NCBI RefSeq assembly: GCF_003144245.1
Contig: NW_020289975.1
Location: forward strand, 887,496-951,495
Direction: 5' to 3'
Length of the DNA stretch: 64,000 nucleotides
Source: Jaminaea rosea
Lineage: Eukaryota; Basidiomycota; Exobasidiomycetes; Microstromatales
A program made the position numbers and the translations under genes. Shown in pieces: positions 30,842 to 40,165 of the stretch. Numbering within the stretch: the first letter of the stretch is position 1; every line of letters begins with the position of its first letter. The notes beneath the pieces were generated by a model, which saw only the letters and a list, made by a program, of their open reading frames with translations, was not told where the DNA came from and ran no database searches.

Positions 30842-31977
30842 CGCACACGGCGACACTCAAGCAGAGCAAGAAAGGCGGCAAGCAAAGCCGTGCGCAAGCC
30901 GTGGTGAGATGCGAGGCATGGCAAAGGCGAAAGGCGATTTAGCTAGACCGAGTGTACCGAGAGTAGAGGTCGATAGAGCGTCCCTCTCTGTCGTGGAGAA
31001 GGGGGCGCGGACGCGGCGGACCGCTGGTGCGGTGAAGTGAGAGTCAGAGTGAGGTGGGGGGAGAGGAAGTCGGAGAATGGCGTGGGATTTCAACTCATGA
31101 TCCCGAGTCGGCTTGAACGGCACCGCGGCTGTAGTCGTGGCCTGTGGTTATCGGTCTACTGTAGAGTAGGCTAAACAAAGTACGGCACGGAGCGAGCGGG
31201 GCAAAGTCGAGTCGAGTCGGTCGACACCACGGCTTACCTCTTGCTATCCTCTTGCGCCTGCCCGCTCTTTGCTACGATCACGGCTTGGCAGCCAGGAGCG
31301 ATGAGAGGCGGTGCTCTTCGATGTCGTCATGAAGATCCTCCTTACACTCATCGTAGCGATGCCTTACGCAAAGGTGGATGAGAAGATTTGAATGCCGTTC
31401 GCCTCTCACCCAAGATAGACTAGAGGCCGCAAGGGATCTGTTGATAGAGTCGGTGGCGCCCCGATCTGCCACATGATGCGGCGGCCGGCTGTGTGGCGGC
31501 GATGCTATCCTTGGCTCGCTGAGAGCGCTGGGACGTCGACAAACTTGAGTGAAAGAGTGAGCAACGACAAGTGACGGTGCAAAGTCGTTGCAGACACTCT
31601 GCTCCCCGCGAGTGGCCGGTCTGACTGGCTAGCTCGTCTTGTCTATCCACCTCGCTCATCGCGTGCGTGTCTGGAAGCCTGCCTTCCTGTGCAACTCATT
31701 CTCGTTCTTGAGAGTCAGGGATCCGATGGTCTACCTGTCCATATCGTATCGCTTCAATGCCCTGGTTCGTGAGCGTAGTCGGTGCTCTGCCTTTGGCTAG
31801 CAACTCATCGTAGGTGGTCTCGAGCGGTGGGTGGGTGGGTGGGCGGACTCTGGCTCGCCTCAAAGTGGCCACGCGGCTGAGCTCGTCGCCTTCCGTCGGC
31901 CGCGTCCAAGCCAAGTGTCACTTGTTCATCTTCACTCATCATCACCACCGCCTCGCTCCTCGAGGGAGTTGGCTACG

Positions 31978-34509
31978 ATGTCAGACAACAAATTCATGCC
32001 CACACGTCAGCCGCGCCCATCATACCTCAGCCAGCAGGGCGGCTCGGCCTCATCGTCATCCGCGGGCCCCAGCACATCTCGACTGGCCGCTCCTTCAGCT
32101 GCTGGCGCATCGCGCTTCGGCTTTCGAGCTCCAAGCGCAGGAGCACCTCCGTCATCATCTTCAGCTGCGCCCGCTGGAGGTGTAACAGCCACGCCTCTCG
32201 GTAAGCGAACCGTCTCCAATACCAGCCTGCCTGACCATGCCAACGGCGTTGGCAGCGCCCCTCCCTCATCAGCGAAGCGTCCCCTCACCAGCACGTCGAC
32301 TCCTCTGCGATCATCACGTCCTCCCTCTCCTTCGTCCACGCAACAGCTATCCACAATCAAATCTCAATATGAATCTCGTCTCTTGCTCTCGCAGCAGAGT
32401 TACGATGGACTAGAGGACGCATATCGCAAGCTTGCAACAGAAGTCGAGCGACTAAAGAGCGAGCGCCGCGAGCTTGCAGAAGAGTGGGCGCGCGTCAAGG
32501 AGGAGAGAGCAGCTGAGCAGCGCGAATGGCAGCAGGAGAGGGAGAAGCTGCGCAGTCAAGTGAATCAGGAGAGGGCGGCGAGGAGCGAAGCCGAGGAGGA
32601 ATTGCAGGGCGCCGCCGAGGATGCAGCGAGGCAGAGGCAGGACAGTCAGGCTGAGCTGAATGAGCTCAGGGTCAGGTTGGGGAGAGCAGAGGCTGAGAAG
32701 GCTGAGCTGCAGGGGCGCACGCAAATGGATGAGGATCGAAGGCGGAGGGACGCTGAGCGGCTGAGTCAAGAGATGTCTACGAATCAGGAGCTCGAAGCCA
32801 AAGTGGCTGAGCTAGAGAGCAAGGTCGCCTCCTCCTCTGCCTCGCCAAGCAAGGACGCAGCCGTCGAGCGGGAGCTACATCGCATCCTCGCCCATTCTCG
32901 CCAGCTCGAAGGGCAAGTTGCTACGCTCAATGCCACCACCACTTCACTCCGCAAGCAAGCCGAAGGCAACGCCGTCCTGAAAGAGGAGAATCTCCTGCTA
33001 AGGAACAAGGTCGACTCCCTCACCACGCTACAGTCACGCGTTGTCGAGCTCGAAGAGCATCAGGAGCGTCGTCAGGCAGAAGAGAAGGCATGGGACGAAT
33101 TTCTCGCTCAGCCTAATGCCTTCTCTTCCAAACTTGAGGCAGACGCGGCCATGAGCGCCGGCGATGTCGATGGGGACCTGCCTACCCTTCCCTTGGCCCC
33201 ACAGCCAATACAGCGCGCCAGCCTGCCAGCGTACCTTTGCAATCTCCGCGGACTCGTCTCTGGCCTCTTGACACGTTCTCAGATTTTGTCAAGTAAGATT
33301 ACAAGCGCGAGGCAGAGGCAAGAGTCACTCGAGTCCGAGCTTGAGGGCAAGGAGGAGGAAGTGCGACAGTGCAAGCGTCAGGAAGCGGAAGCGAATGACA
33401 AGGTCGTCGAACTGCAACGCGTCAAGGCGCAGTGGGAGGAGGAGAACAGGAGGTACCGCGGCTTGCTGAAAAGCTATGAAGAGCAGGAGAAGAGGGACGG
33501 TGAGGCCAGCAAGGCTGAGGCGGCGGCGGCTTCCATCAAGCGCGACGAAGACCAAGAGATGGAGGATGCGCAAGCCACGCCCGCCGCATCTGCTGCCCAT
33601 TTGGAGCGCATCTCTCTCCTCGAGTCCGAGCTGGAACACAAGCGCTCAGAAATCTCCTCCCTTGCCCAGCAGCACGAAGAAGCCACGCACCAACTCAAAT
33701 CCTCGCACCTCGCCGCTCAACAAGAGGTCGAGTCTCTCCGCTCTGACCTTCTCGTCCTTCAGCGCGAGAACGAACGCCTGGATACTGCTCTGGGCAAAGC
33801 GGAGGAGCGAATTGGGCTGGGACACTTTGATCAGGAGAAGTACCGCTGTCTGGTCCTCAAGCAAAATCCGGTGGACGTGGATCGCGATCTGAGGACCAAG
33901 ACGATGAACCGGATTAAGGGCGAGAACGAGGAGCTAGTCAAAAGGGTGGAGGACCTGAGTCGACAGCTCGCTGAGGCAGGCTCCTCAGCTGCAGCCACTG
34001 CTCCTGTCGACGGAAATGGGGACGCCGCAGCAGCAGCCGGCCTGGTTCCGGCTGCCACAGTGTCCAACCTGCGCACCGAGATTGCCTCCTTGACATCGCA
34101 GCTCGCATTAAAGGACAAGACTCTGCTCCGCCTCAAGCAAGTTTACACTTCCAAAGCCTCCGAATTCCGATCGGCCATCCAATCCTTGTTCGGCTTCAAG
34201 GTGCGCTTCCTCGAGAATGGCGCTGTCCGTCTCAACAGCACCTTTGCGCGATCCACTTCCCGTGCTACGAGCCTCGTCTTTGCGAGCGAGGAGGGAGGAG
34301 TGGGCAGGATGAAGTTGACGGGAGAAGCGGCAAAGGATCTCAGTTTGGCAAATGTGCCGCATCTCCGCGAATACTGGTTGGCGGAGGGAGGAATGAGACA
34401 GAGCGTGCCGTGCTTCTTGGCTGCGTTGCAGTTGGAGCTGTATGAGAGTACGACGCAGGCTGTTAGAGGGGCGTGGGCTGTTCCGGACGCTGATGAGGAG
34501 GAGGAATAG
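31978..34509 (+). CDS. MAD1: Spindle assembly checkpoint protein Mad1
   Basis: Single exon, 843 residues, ATG 31978 (MSDNKFMPTRQ). A Ser/Pro-rich N-terminal region of about 130 residues is followed by a nearly continuous coiled coil. Key sites are kept: a Mad2-interaction motif (YRCLVLKQNPVDVD, around residue 623, pattern basic-hydrophobic-hydrophobic...Pro), the RLK motif for Bub1 binding (residues 718-720 in LLRLKQVYTSKASEFR) and the C-terminal RWD-like head (SLFGFKVRF...YWLAEGGMRQSVPCFLAALQLELY). It recruits Mad2 to unattached kinetochores to delay anaphase. Its stop is only 104 bp from that of the convergent Aim32-ferredoxin gene. Confidence 0.93.
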   Translation: MSDNKFMPTRQPRPSYLSQQGGSASSSSAGPSTSRLAAPSAAGASRFGFRAPSAGAPPSSSSAAPAGGVTATPLGKRTVSNTSLPDHANGVGSAPPSSAKRPLTSTSTPLRSSRPPSPSSTQQLSTIKSQYESRLLLSQQSYDGLEDAYRKLATEVERLKSERRELAEEWARVKEERAAEQREWQQEREKLRSQVNQERAARSEAEEELQGAAEDAARQRQDSQAELNELRVRLGRAEAEKAELQGRTQMDEDRRRRDAERLSQEMSTNQELEAKVAELESKVASSSASPSKDAAVERELHRILAHSRQLEGQVATLNATTTSLRKQAEGNAVLKEENLLLRNKVDSLTTLQSRVVELEEHQERRQAEEKAWDEFLAQPNAFSSKLEADAAMSAGDVDGDLPTLPLAPQPIQRASLPAYLCNLRGLVSGLLTRSQILSSKITSARQRQESLESELEGKEEEVRQCKRQEAEANDKVVELQRVKAQWEEENRRYRGLLKSYEEQEKRDGEASKAEAAAASIKRDEDQEMEDAQATPAASAAHLERISLLESELEHKRSEISSLAQQHEEATHQLKSSHLAAQQEVESLRSDLLVLQRENERLDTALGKAEERIGLGHFDQEKYRCLVLKQNPVDVDRDLRTKTMNRIKGENEELVKRVEDLSRQLAEAGSSAAATAPVDGNGDAAAAAGLVPAATVSNLRTEIASLTSQLALKDKTLLRLKQVYTSKASEFRSAIQSLFGFKVRFLENGAVRLNSTFARSTSRATSLVFASEEGGVGRMKLTGEAAKDLSLANVPHLREYWLAEGGMRQSVPCFLAALQLELYESTTQAVRGAWAVPDADEEEE

Positions 34510-34613
34510 TGGGAATGGAGGTGGTGGTATTGCGCTCGTCTACCGAGACAGTCTAATGCGAAACCAATGACAGGTCATTCGGTGATCCCTGACTGCTTCA
34601 CTGTGCGCCGTCC

Positions 34614-36445
34614 TCAGTACCGGCTCAGCTGCACTCTCCCTCCCTTTGTCCTGACCCAATCCACCAACTCCAGGGTAACCTTGACCTGGCAGGTCAACCG
34701 CGAAGAAGGCTTGCGAGAGATGGCGTAGTCGAGCATGTCTGTGTGCGGGACGTACAGGAGGGCGTCAGTCTACGATCTCGCACTGACTCAATATCGAGAG
34801 TCGAGCGCAACTCACCCATCTCTTCATCGCTCGGCTCAGGCATCAACTCCTTCCCCGGTACGCTCTTCTCGTCATTAAGGTCCACCTCGCTCAGCTCTTC
34901 TCCCTCCTTCGTCGTCGCTGTCGTTGCCGCGGCTGGTTGAACGAGATACGCGTGGCAAGTCGCACACTCGCACTTCCCGTCGCACGTCGCCTCGATCTCC
35001 TCGACGTTGTGTCGCCTAGCCACGTCTTTAAGCGTTTCGCCTAGGTTGGCGCTCAGAAGGGTGACCGTACCAGAGTGGTTGCGGAAGGGGATCATGATGG
35101 GGTCCGCGGCAGCAGGAGTGGGAGCAGGCTGCTCCTCCACTGCAGGTGGCGGTGGCGGTGGCGGCGAAGATGTGGCTGGCGGCCCCCTCCTAGCCCCCCG
35201 TCTCGCCGGCGTAACGATGGCGCTCTGCACGCTCCCACCTCCCCACTCATCCCAGACCTTCTGCATCCTCTCCTTCCCAACTCCAATCCTGCCCCTCCAG
35301 CGTGGCCAATGTACCAGCCTCTCTCTCTGATCAGTCAAGTCATGCCTGCTCGTGCTCGGCGCCAGAGCCGCCCTGAGTAATAAGGGCGAATCAGAAGGGC
35401 GCAGGTTTCCGTACCAATCGCCATGCGGGTAGACGAGGGCGTTTCCTGCGAATTTGTGTCCGCCTATGTGGCTGATTGGGTAGACCTTCACTCGCTTCGG
35501 GGGTGGTGAGCCGGGTGAGGAGGCCTGGAGAGTGGTAAGTTGATGCTTGCGCACTGCGGCTTGCAAGGAGAGGAGGAGCTCTCCTCCCACAACACCGCAC
35601 CGGCAGTCACGACTGCCATGCGTGCAGATGTAGATGTGCGCTTCCTCTGCAACTCCGTTCTTAGGGCCATATCGGGCTGATGGAAGGGGCGCCGTCTCCA
35701 AAGCGCTCTCTACAGCCGCAGCCAGTCGACCGGGGGAGGAGGGAAGGGTGCGAAGCGAGTACGGGCCCAGCACTGCATGCTTGCCATTCCCCGTGTAGAG
35801 GTGGAGGAGGAACTCCTCTTGCTCAGTCTCGTGTCCAGGTGTGGGCCTCTCCAGCTTTGACGTCAGAGAATCCCAAGCAGGGAACCGCAGTTCCAGCTCC
35901 TTGCCCGCCTGCCTCCGACTGTATGCCTCTGTAGCTCTCGCGTCCCCCTCAGAAAAGCTGAGGCCCCACCCTTCGAGATCTGACTTAATTCGCTTGCCCA
36001 GCTCGACGTAGAGGGGGCAGACGGCATCTATGCTGGCCGGCCAGGTATCCTGTGGCCGCGGTTGGGTATAAGGGTGAAGGACGATATGGCCCTTTGGGTA
36101 CTCGGGGGATGAGAGGGCGAGGGGGGATTGGTCGTACGGAGCGTGAGGAATTTGTCCTGAAGCGTCGAGAGCCGGTAGTGGGTCGTAGGTGCCTGTATTG
36201 TACTTCTGAGCCAGAGAGGATGAGGAGGCAGAAGGATGGGCTTGATTGCGGGAAGCGCATGAGGTGCTGAGCTGACGCCGCCGTGGAGGCAGAGGAGGGC
36301 GACATTGTGGTGGCGAGAGGCTGGCAGGTGGTTGTGCTAATGATGAGATGGCGCGAAGTGACGATGGTGTTACCGATGAGCTTTGCATTGCCATCGACGA
36401 GCCAGTCGCCGCCTGAGATGATGTCGCCCAGCAGCGTCGCAGCAT
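34614..36445 (-). CDS. AIM32: Apd1/Aim32 sucrase-ferredoxin-like protein fused to an adrenodoxin-type [2Fe-2S] ferredoxin
   Basis: Two exons (36445-34816, 34738-34614; 77-nt intron), 584 residues. The N-terminus is a likely mitochondrial presequence (MLRRCWATSSQ, few acidic residues for 60 positions). The Apd1/Aim32 domain has CTHGSRDCRCG (C274 and C283, nine apart) and SHIGGHKFAGN (H326 and H330), the two-Cys/two-His pattern known for Apd1-type [2Fe-2S] clusters, plus YPHGDWYGNL. After a Pro-rich linker (about 420-445), a plant/vertebrate-type ferredoxin domain follows: C488-x5-C494-x2-C497 in ATCDGKCECATCHAYL. The fourth ligand is C560 in SSRLTCQVKV, supplied only by the short second exon. 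Both cluster sites look complete. A role in mitochondrial electron transfer or redox repair is inferred. The fusion itself is directly visible, with no stop or splice junction in the linker. Confidence 0.88.
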
Positions 36446-36676
36446 GATTAAGGGCGAGGATTTGAAATGAATGCTAAAGTTGAGCGCGAAGAAGCGGCCC
36501 AGCCGGCTCCACTGACCAAAATCCTACTCCCGCCCGTCCTTTCTCGGTGGATGACTAAGCAACAGCACAAGCTCGCGAGGTCAAAGCAACGACAAGAGAG
36601 TGGGCAAGTCCAAAGTGTGTATTGAGAGAATGAGTCTGTCTACATGACCAAAGCGGGTTGTAGTGTGGCACGCGAA

Positions 36677-38044
36677 TTAGTCAAAGGCGGCAGCACCAAC
36701 ACCCTTTTCCTCAGCCGCCTTGTTAAGCACGGCCTTCTTGTCGCCCGCCTTCTCGACATCCTCGCGCAGCTTGACGACCAATGTAGGATCTTCCTCGCCC
36801 AGCTTAGCCACGAGAGCATCGAGCGAGTTGAGAGCCTTCTCAATCACCTGAGCAGAAGGAGCGCTTCCGGCAGGCTGGAAGTAGTTGTTCGAAGTGATAG
36901 CGTCTGCCAGCTTCTTCTTCTCCTTCTTGAGCGCCTTCTTGGCCGCTTCGCGCGCCTTCTTGGCGTCTTGTCGACCAGCCTTGTCCGCCTCCTCCTTCTT
37001 CTTGGCCTCCTCGGCAGCCTTCTTCTCTTCGGCCTCCTTGGCCGCCTTCTCCTGAGCAAGCTGCTGAGGCGTCTTGCCCGCTGCGGGAGCACCAGGACGT
37101 CCCTTGTTCTTCTTGGCCTCACGGGCAGCCTTGTCCTCCTGCTTGAACTTCTTGATGCGAGGGTCAAGGCTCAAGGCCTTGTCCACCAAGTTACGCAGGC
37201 GAGCATTGTCTTCCTTTTTCCTCGCTGCGCGCTCGTTCCTGTTCTTCTTCTCCTGGTAACGCTTGTCTGCACGGTCATCGCTGCCCTCGTTGACCTCCTT
37301 GTCCAGGTACTCGAAGCTGCGCCAGCTGTCGAAATTGTACCAGAAGTCGTAGAATTCATCGACGTGGGAGCGGGAAGAGTCGAGGTCGCCCAAAGCGGGC
37401 GTGGGGCCATTCTTCTCTGTGACTGAGAAGCGGGACTCGCGTTCGAAGACGGGGCCCCAGAGCTTGAAGAATTGCTCAGGCTTCTCCTTTCCTGTGGGTA
37501 CATCGTCGTCGTCTACACCCTCGTCGACTGAGTCGAATTGACGGCGCTTCTCCGGATTGGAGAGGACGTCATGCGCCTTTGCCACGCACTTGAAGAACGA
37601 ATCGTCGTTGGTAAGACCAGAAGCGCCCGCCTTCTTGTCAGGGTGATGCTTGAGCACCTTCTTTCGGTGAGCGATCTTGATCTGGTTCGGGGTAGCTTTG
37701 TAACGCAAACCAGAGAGACCGAGGACAGCGTAGTGGTCCTGTCCCTTCCACTGCTTGGGATCGCGATTGAGCAAGTCGGCGCTCTCTGGCTCATCGCCGA
37801 TGTCGTTGTCGAGCTCGTCGTCTGCGCCGTTGAGCTTGTTGAGCTCGTCGAGGCGAGCCTGCTCCTGGGCATCGTCAGCTGCAAAGTCGAGTTGGCGCAG
37901 CTGACGACGAGTGTGGGCGACGTATGAGGGGCCGGCAGGGAGGATTGTCTCCTGGCCGAGCTTGGAGATGCTGGCCGGAGCAGACGGCTTGAAGGATGAG
38001 GGGGCTGCGGGGAGCTCAAAGGGGAGATCTACAACGGCTGCCAT
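36677..38044 (-). CDS. ZUO1: Zuotin, ribosome-associated J-domain co-chaperone
   Basis: Single exon, 455 residues. After an N-terminal region with RRQLRQLDF, the J-domain (about 102-170, DHYAVLGLSGLRYKATPNQI) carries the HPD triad in KHHPDKK (134-136). The zuotin-homology region follows (FFKLWGPVFERESRFS, HVDEFYDFWYNFDSWRSFEYLD), then a highly charged Lys/Glu/Ala helix that in yeast contacts rRNA, and a short C-terminal helical bundle. It works with Ssz1 as the ribosome-associated complex, stimulating Ssb Hsp70 on nascent chains. The vertebrate-type SANT domains are absent, as in other fungi. It shares a 260-bp divergent promoter with seryl-tRNA synthetase. Confidence 0.95.
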   Translation of the reverse strand: MAAVVDLPFELPAAPSSFKPSAPASISKLGQETILPAGPSYVAHTRRQLRQLDFAADDAQEQARLDELNKLNGADDELDNDIGDEPESADLLNRDPKQWKGQDHYAVLGLSGLRYKATPNQIKIAHRKKVLKHHPDKKAGASGLTNDDSFFKCVAKAHDVLSNPEKRRQFDSVDEGVDDDDVPTGKEKPEQFFKLWGPVFERESRFSVTEKNGPTPALGDLDSSRSHVDEFYDFWYNFDSWRSFEYLDKEVNEGSDDRADKRYQEKKNRNERAARKKEDNARLRNLVDKALSLDPRIKKFKQEDKAAREAKKNKGRPGAPAAGKTPQQLAQEKAAKEAEEKKAAEEAKKKEEADKAGRQDAKKAREAAKKALKKEKKKLADAITSNNYFQPAGSAPSAQVIEKALNSLDALVAKLGEEDPTLVVKLREDVEKAGDKKAVLNKAAEEKGVGAAAFD

Positions 38045-38230
38045 GATGGGTTGGTGTTAGATTGATGGAATCAAGCCTCGTCGTCGTCGTTGCCGTCGTT
38101 GCTGCTTTGGCCTCGACGACTTTCTTCCTGCCTGAATCGCAGCGTGCGCGCACACACGGAGCCAAAATCGAATCTCGAGTCGCGGCGAGGCGGCGAGGCT
38201 CCTCGTCTTGCTCCGCCCGCCAAGTCTGAA

Positions 38231-38250
38231 TCGAGTCGAGTCGAGTCGAC
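38231..38250 (+). repeat. GAGTC pentamer tandem (four units)
   Basis: TCGAGTCGAGTCGAGTCGAC, lying in the zuotin/seryl-tRNA synthetase divergent promoter about 55-75 bp before the synthetase ATG. Shorter versions occur in other upstream regions (31205-31221, 7886-7935). Confidence 0.6.
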
Positions 38251-38304
38251 GCGGTCAATGCACACACATCCTACTTCCTTCTCAGCATACATTCACCCGC
38301 CAAC

Positions 38305-39971
38305 ATGATTGATCTGATTCGTGAGTGCGGCAAGTCAGCGACCTCGAACAAGGTCACAGTATCACTGAAATCATACGCAAACCACATCTGCAGTTCTCCA
38401 GGAGGAAAAGGGAGGTGACCCGCAAGTCGTCAAGGACTCGCAGGCAAAGCGAGGCGCAGACCCAAAGATCGTCGATGATGTGCGTGGGCAAGCAGAGCCG
38501 CATGGCATTCTACTGGCCCCATTACCATGCTAATTCACACAACTGCTCTCTTTTCACCTCCTCCCTCAGGTCCTCGCTCTCTACAAGGACTGGACATCCG
38601 CAGAATTTGCAGCGAACCAGCTCGCCAAGGAGATCAATGCCGTCCAACGCGAGATCACGACCAAGAAGAAGGCAAAGCAGGATGCTGACGAAGAGCTGGC
38701 AAAGAAGAAGGACCTCGACAAGAAGCTGGCTGACTTAAAGCCCGAGGTGGCAGCGAAGGAAAAGAAGATGAGGGACAAGGCCGGCACCATTGGTAACATC
38801 GTTGGGCCAAAGGTGCCCATCAGTCAGACGGAGGATGACAATGCTGTCATCAAGACATGGCACCCTGATGGACCGAATGCTCAGGTGGAGAAGAAGACGG
38901 TGGGTAACACAAACGGCGATGGCCTGCAACTCGACGTCCCCCATTGACTTCCTTCCCCCTTCCCGGCACCAGGGCATCCTCTCCCACCACGAAGTGATGA
39001 TGCGCCTTAACCTCTTCGACCCCGACCGCGGAGTCAAGGTAGCAGGCCACCGTGGCTTCTTCCTCATGGGCGACGGCGTCGACCTCAATCAAGCTCTCAT
39101 CAACTACGGTCTCGACTTCCTTCGCAAAAAGGGTTACGTCAAAGTCATGACACCCTTCATGATGCGCAAGAGCGTCATGGCAAAGACGGCCCAGCTCGAC
39201 CAATTCGACGAGGAGCTGTACAAGGTCGGCGAGTCCAGCAGTGGAGCTATCTCCAATGAGGACGCCTCCAAGCCCGCAGGAGCAGTAGCAGCCAGCGCGG
39301 ACGAGGGAGAGGACGACAAGTACCTCATCGCGACGAGCGAACAGCCCATCTCCGCCTTCCACTCAGACGAGTGGTTCGACAAGCCCTCCGAGCAACTGCC
39401 CGTTCGCTACGCCGGCTACTCGACCTGTTTCCGCAAAGAAGCCGGATCTCACGGCAAGGACACTTGGGGTATCTTCCGTGTTCACCAGTTCGAAAAGGTC
39501 GAGCAATTCGTCATCACGGATCCGGCGAGCTCCTGGGATGAGCTGGACAGGATGCTGCAGAACAGCGAGGAGTTCTACCAATCCCTCGGCCTGCCTTACC
39601 GCGTTGTGGCCATCGTCTCCGGTGCGCTCAACAATGCGGCGGCGATGAAGTATGATCTGGAGGCTTGGTTCCCCTTCCAAGGAGAGCACAAGGAGCTCGT
39701 CTCTTGCTCCAACTGCACCGACTACCAGAGCAGGCGACTCGAGGTCAGGTGCGGGATGAAGAAGCAGGGAGACACAAAGAAGACGTACGTACACATGCTC
39801 AACGGCACACTCTGCGCTACGGAGAGGGCATTGTGCTGCGTGGTCGAGAACTGGCAGACGGAGGAAGGACTCAAGATCCCCCCTGTCCTGCAGCCGTACG
39901 TTCAGGGTAGGGACTTCTTGCCTTGGGTTAGGGAACTTCCCAAGGGGACGACGAGCTCCAAGAAGAAGTAG
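38305..39971 (+). CDS. SES1: Seryl-tRNA synthetase, cytosolic
   Basis: Four exons (38305-38320, 38394-38479, 38570-38899, 38973-39971), 476 residues. The first exon is only 16 nt (MIDLI plus one base) and is supported because splicing recreates the conserved eukaryotic N-terminus MIDLILLQEEKGGDPQVV. The N-terminal tRNA-binding coiled coil spans about residues 35-105. The class II core includes GYVKVMTPFMMRKSVM, motif 2 FRKEAGSHGKDTWGIFRVHQFEKVE (serine and ATP binding) and motif 3 in HMLNGTLCATERALCCVVEN. It charges tRNA-Ser in the cytosol. The Lys-rich tail (TTSSKKK) is typical of eukaryotic enzymes. Confidence 0.96.
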
Positions 39972-40165
39972 GCTGGCTCCCGCGGTCGAAGGCATCGGGA
40001 AGTGGAATGGGGCAGTCATGAGAGCAAGCAGTCGCGGCGTATCACACTCTCGAATCAGGCGAGGCTCTCATGTCACTTTGAATCAAAATGCAATTAGCTG
40101 CAGTAGAGCGAGAGGCGTCGACAAGCGGCGGTCGAGCCATTCAAACCCTCGTGGACCGCACACGC

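Larger units (their letters stand above)
30218..31977. promoter_or_regulatory. Large divergent intergenic region (1.76 kb) between GH79 and MAD1
   Basis: No coding frame here has family motifs or neighbours' codon character; small frames on both strands look spurious. Contents seen: an inverted copy of the GC-rich box core (30693-30704), a CTGA-type tandem at 30816-30841, a GTCGA tandem at 31205-31221 and a long purine-rich leader on the GH79 side. A non-coding RNA or an unusual small gene cannot be excluded. Confidence 0.35.
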
